DNA of 8,983 bases from an uncultured Paenibacillaceae bacterium (GTDB lineage Bacteria > Bacillota > Bacilli > Paenibacillales > CALAME01). The position numbers were made by a program, and so were the translations under genes. Under the pieces are notes generated by a model that saw only the letters and a program-made list of their open reading frames with translations, made no database searches and was not told the DNA's origin. The DNA lies in assembly GCA_937983035.1 (NCBI GenBank), contig CALKAN010000055.1, forward strand, positions 1 to 8,983, read 5' to 3'. How positions within the stretch are numbered: the first letter of the stretch is position 1; every line of letters begins with the position of its first letter. This document shows, in pieces, positions 7,375-8,983 of this stretch.

Positions 7375-7820
7375 CGGATGGGGTGATTCAAGCAGTGATG
7401 ATCGCTCTCTTTGCTGCTGCGGCAATGATGTGGGATGCCTTTCAAATGCGCATTCCGAATTGGCTGAATGTGACAGGCGCAGCGGCAGGGCTGATCTACC
7501 ATCTTTTCGAGTCCAAGTTGGAGGGGCTTGTTTATGCAGCCAGCGGAATGGCAGGACTTTTGGCGGCAGCTTTGCTTTTATACGTGATGGGTGCCATCGG
7601 CGCCGGCGATGTGAAGTGGTTTGCCGCATTAGGTGCGATGGCCGGGCTGATTTTTTCCATTCATGTTTTGTTGACATCGATTTTGGTTGCAGGATTGCTT
7701 GGTTTGATCTTGGCAGTCAGCGGAAAACGGCGATTGAAGCAGCAATTTCCTTTTATGTATGCTGTTTTTCCTGCAGTATGGATGACTTACTTCATTCTGT
7801 ATGGGCAAGGGGGAGCATGA
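7359..7820 (+). CDS. tadV: TadV/CpaA prepilin peptidase (A24 family)
   Basis: This is an integral-membrane aspartyl protease that removes the leader from the Flp pilin and TadE-like proteins. At up to 153 residues it is the short form without the N-methyltransferase domain, normal for Tad systems. Both catalytic aspartates are visible: D26 in WDAFQMRIPN (25-34) and D84 in the GAGD motif (81-84), which continues VKWFAALGA. Four or more hydrophobic segments surround them. The start is uncertain. The ATG at 7359 overlaps tadE by 16 bases but has a weak ribosome binding site. The GTG at 7383 lies 12 bases after AGGGGG (7365-7370) and would put the first aspartate at residue 18, closer to the family norm. 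The stop TGA (7818-7820) is one base before the next ATG, suggesting coupling. Family assignment is secure. Confidence 0.93.
   Translation: MDRGITDGVIQAVMIALFAAAAMMWDAFQMRIPNWLNVTGAAAGLIYHLFESKLEGLVYAASGMAGLLAAALLLYVMGAIGAGDVKWFAALGAMAGLIFSIHVLLTSILVAGLLGLILAVSGKRRLKQQFPFMYAVFPAVWMTYFILYGQGGA
7807..7815 (+). promoter_or_regulatory. Shine-Dalgarno site fixing the DUF6382 gene start
   Basis: AAGGGGGAG ends 6 bases before the ATG at 7822, inside the last codons of tadV. It favours 7822 over the in-frame ATG at 7801, which has no such site and would add only MGKGEHE. Confidence 0.75.
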
Positions 7821-7821
7821 G

Positions 7822-8928
7822 ATGGATGCGGTGGAGCAAATCTATCAGTTTGAATATCGTTTCGTTCGTTCCAACGGTGCTGCAATCGTATTAAAGCGAA
7901 GCGGATTATCGTATGATGATGTTTCAGAAGTGCAATGGAATATGATTCGCGGCGGCGGCGTTCCAGGACTATTGCCTCTGCAAATCGAAGAGATTGATTT
8001 CGAAGCCGAGTTTGTTTATTCCGTTCAAGGGATGAAAATGTTCAGCAAGCAATTGCAGACCAAAACTTGGACGCAGGCAGACTGTTTGCATTTTACAGAT
8101 CAAATTGCGACGGTGCTGCATAACAGTTCGAAGTATATATTAAACCCGCGCAATTACGTGCTGCATCCAGATTTTATTTTTACAGACCATAAAGATCAAT
8201 CTCCTGCTTTGATTTATGTTCCGATCAAAGAACCGTTGTTTGAAGAGCCTGTTCAGCAGCTGCTCATGAATCTGGTTTTAAAAATGATGGAACAGGCGAA
8301 AGACTGGGACGGTGCCGTCATGCAAAAAATGATCGCCTTGCTGCAAAATAAAGATTTGTCATTGCGAGAGCTGCGTCACAGCATTTCGGAATTGGCGCAG
8401 CATCATGAGCTGGAAAACGCTGCGGGAGAGACATGGGACATGTCTTTGTCAGGCGAAGCATTGGACAGGTCATCGTTGATGGAAGCCGATCATGCGCAAA
8501 AGTTAAGCCGTTATTTATTAAACGAACGACAATCGGAACAAGCGGCCGTGGATCCATTGTCTTTAGATCATGCAGCAGTAAATGGCAAGACAGACTTGCC
8601 GCATCATCAGCAAGACAGTGAAGAGGAGCCGCCAGCAATAAATGATGAACAAAAAAGCGAGGATGCTTTCAGTTGGCATGCGGTTCCATATGCTGTTGCA
8701 GCCATTTTGTCGATGATGGCGTGGCGCTTTTATTTCACACGGACCGAACCATTCATCTTGTATACCGTAGTTTTTGCAACGGCAATTTTGTTCGGCGGCG
8801 CTTATGCTGTTCATGCGTGGATGAAGAAGCGCAAGCTCAATGAAGTAAACGCAGAAACATGGAGCGATCAAGAGCAGGTTAATCCTTGGTGGAATGATGA
8901 CTCGATCGCACGTTATCAAACGGCATAG
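7822..8928 (+). CDS. DUF6382-like membrane protein lacking its expected FHA domain
   Basis: This 368-residue protein is encoded at the end of the Tad cluster. Residues about 5-195 resemble DUF6382, a domain I associate with Firmicutes Tad loci, where an FHA (phosphothreonine-binding) domain often follows. Features seen are an N-terminal YQFEYRF strand, GGGVPGLLPLQIEEIDF (44-60), YILNPRNYVLHPDFIF (105-120), and the helical LRELRHSISELAQ end (184-193 region). A polar, charged linker (about 200-283) follows, then two membrane helices (about 287-304 and 310-333), then a short tail ending WWNDDSIARYQTA. Two helices would put both ends in the cytoplasm. The stop TAG (8926-8928) falls where I would expect the linker into an FHA domain. 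Either this protein genuinely lacks FHA, the gene is broken, or the contig end is faulty. The ATG at 7822 is chosen for its ribosome binding site. The role is probably regulatory or adaptor and is not established. Confidence 0.75.
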   Translation: MDAVEQIYQFEYRFVRSNGAAIVLKRSGLSYDDVSEVQWNMIRGGGVPGLLPLQIEEIDFEAEFVYSVQGMKMFSKQLQTKTWTQADCLHFTDQIATVLHNSSKYILNPRNYVLHPDFIFTDHKDQSPALIYVPIKEPLFEEPVQQLLMNLVLKMMEQAKDWDGAVMQKMIALLQNKDLSLRELRHSISELAQHHELENAAGETWDMSLSGEALDRSSLMEADHAQKLSRYLLNERQSEQAAVDPLSLDHAAVNGKTDLPHHQQDSEEEPPAINDEQKSEDAFSWHAVPYAVAAILSMMAWRFYFTRTEPFILYTVVFATAILFGGAYAVHAWMKKRKLNEVNAETWSDQEQVNPWWNDDSIARYQTA

Positions 8929-8983
8929 TATTCGCCACAAACCACTAAATCCCTGCAATTTTCGACAAAATTCTTTTGAAATT
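8929..8983. other. AT-rich 3' tail with no recognised gene
   Basis: These 55 bases follow the TAG stop. In the same frame, reading continues for 16 codons (starting YSPQTTKSL) to a TGA at 8977-8979. The stretch includes a short palindrome (8957-8972). It is too short to classify as intergenic DNA, as the remains of the upstream gene's 3' part, or as low-quality contig end. Confidence 0.5.
8957..8972. repeat. Short palindrome AATTTT-CGAC-AAAATT
   Basis: Six-base arms AATTTT and AAAATT flank CGAC. The centre read on the minus strand is TTTTGTCGAA, which matches the Spo0A box core TGTCGAA with its usual T-rich flank. With no downstream gene visible, any regulatory role is speculative. Confidence 0.3.

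Noticed and set aside
7671..7699. TTGACA resembling a -35 promoter box inside tadV
   Set aside because: At 17-base spacing the -10 position reads ATTGCT, a poor match, and the DNA encodes a membrane helix; no gene start lies at a suitable distance.
7430..7894. + strand open frame of 154 codons overlapping tadV and the DUF6382 gene
   Set aside because: It runs in a shifted frame across two well-supported genes, is Arg/Cys-rich and lacks membrane segments or motifs.
51..8928. Search for CRISPR arrays, tRNA/rRNA genes, insertion sequences, toxin-antitoxin or phage genes
   Set aside because: The stretch is almost fully covered by the Tad operon genes, with gaps of at most about 43 bp; no repeats with spacers, cloverleaf-like segments, transposase motifs or terminal inverted repeats were seen.

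Overview
The window is one compact, single-strand gene cluster for a Tad/Flp (type IVb) pilus of the kind found in Gram-positive bacteria. Everything genomic that can be supported reads on the + strand. Several features point to a monoderm Firmicute, probably a spore-forming member of the Bacillales close to Paenibacillaceae. There is no secretin, pilotin or TadD-type TPR lipoprotein. A Flp1-like minipilin is present, as are a DUF5702-type protein and a DUF6382-type protein, which I know mainly from Firmicutes Tad loci. Ribosome binding sites are AGGAGG-like and base composition is balanced. The taxonomic placement is an inference from family recall, not from a search.

Layout: bases 1-50 are not genomic. 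They match the Illumina TruSeq P7/index adapter, including an 8-base index, so the window starts at an untrimmed contig edge. From 51 the genes run in order: 3' part of a TadZ/CpaE-like MinD-family ATPase (51-618); TadA/CpaF secretion ATPase (602-1867); TadB (1867-2604) and TadC (2635-3387) inner-membrane platform proteins; a 67-aa Flp prepilin (3413-3616); a 336-aa TadE-like pseudopilin with a long extracytoplasmic domain (3630-4640); a 717-aa DUF5702-like, coiled-coil-rich membrane-anchored protein (4656-6809); a 173-aa TadE protein (6853-7374); the prepilin peptidase TadV/CpaA (7359-7820, possibly starting at 7383); and a DUF6382-like membrane protein (7822-8928) that stops before the FHA domain usually found at its C-terminus. 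The last 55 bases (8929-8983) contain no recognisable gene.

How the parts work together: TadZ is expected to place the machine and TadA to power it. TadB and TadC form the membrane platform. TadV cleaves the Flp pilin and the two TadE-like pseudopilins, all three of which carry the same G|xxTLE cleavage signature. The DUF5702-like protein is anchored in the membrane but has no such site, so it is probably an unprocessed accessory or anchoring part. The DUF6382 protein is probably a cytoplasm-facing regulatory or adaptor subunit. Gene gaps are at most about 43 bp, several genes overlap, and no internal promoter or terminator was found, so this is best read as one operon whose promoter lies upstream of the window.

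This is a known class of system rather than a new one. The less characterised parts are the two large extracytoplasmic proteins (3630-4640 and 4656-6809) and the DUF6382 protein with its early stop.
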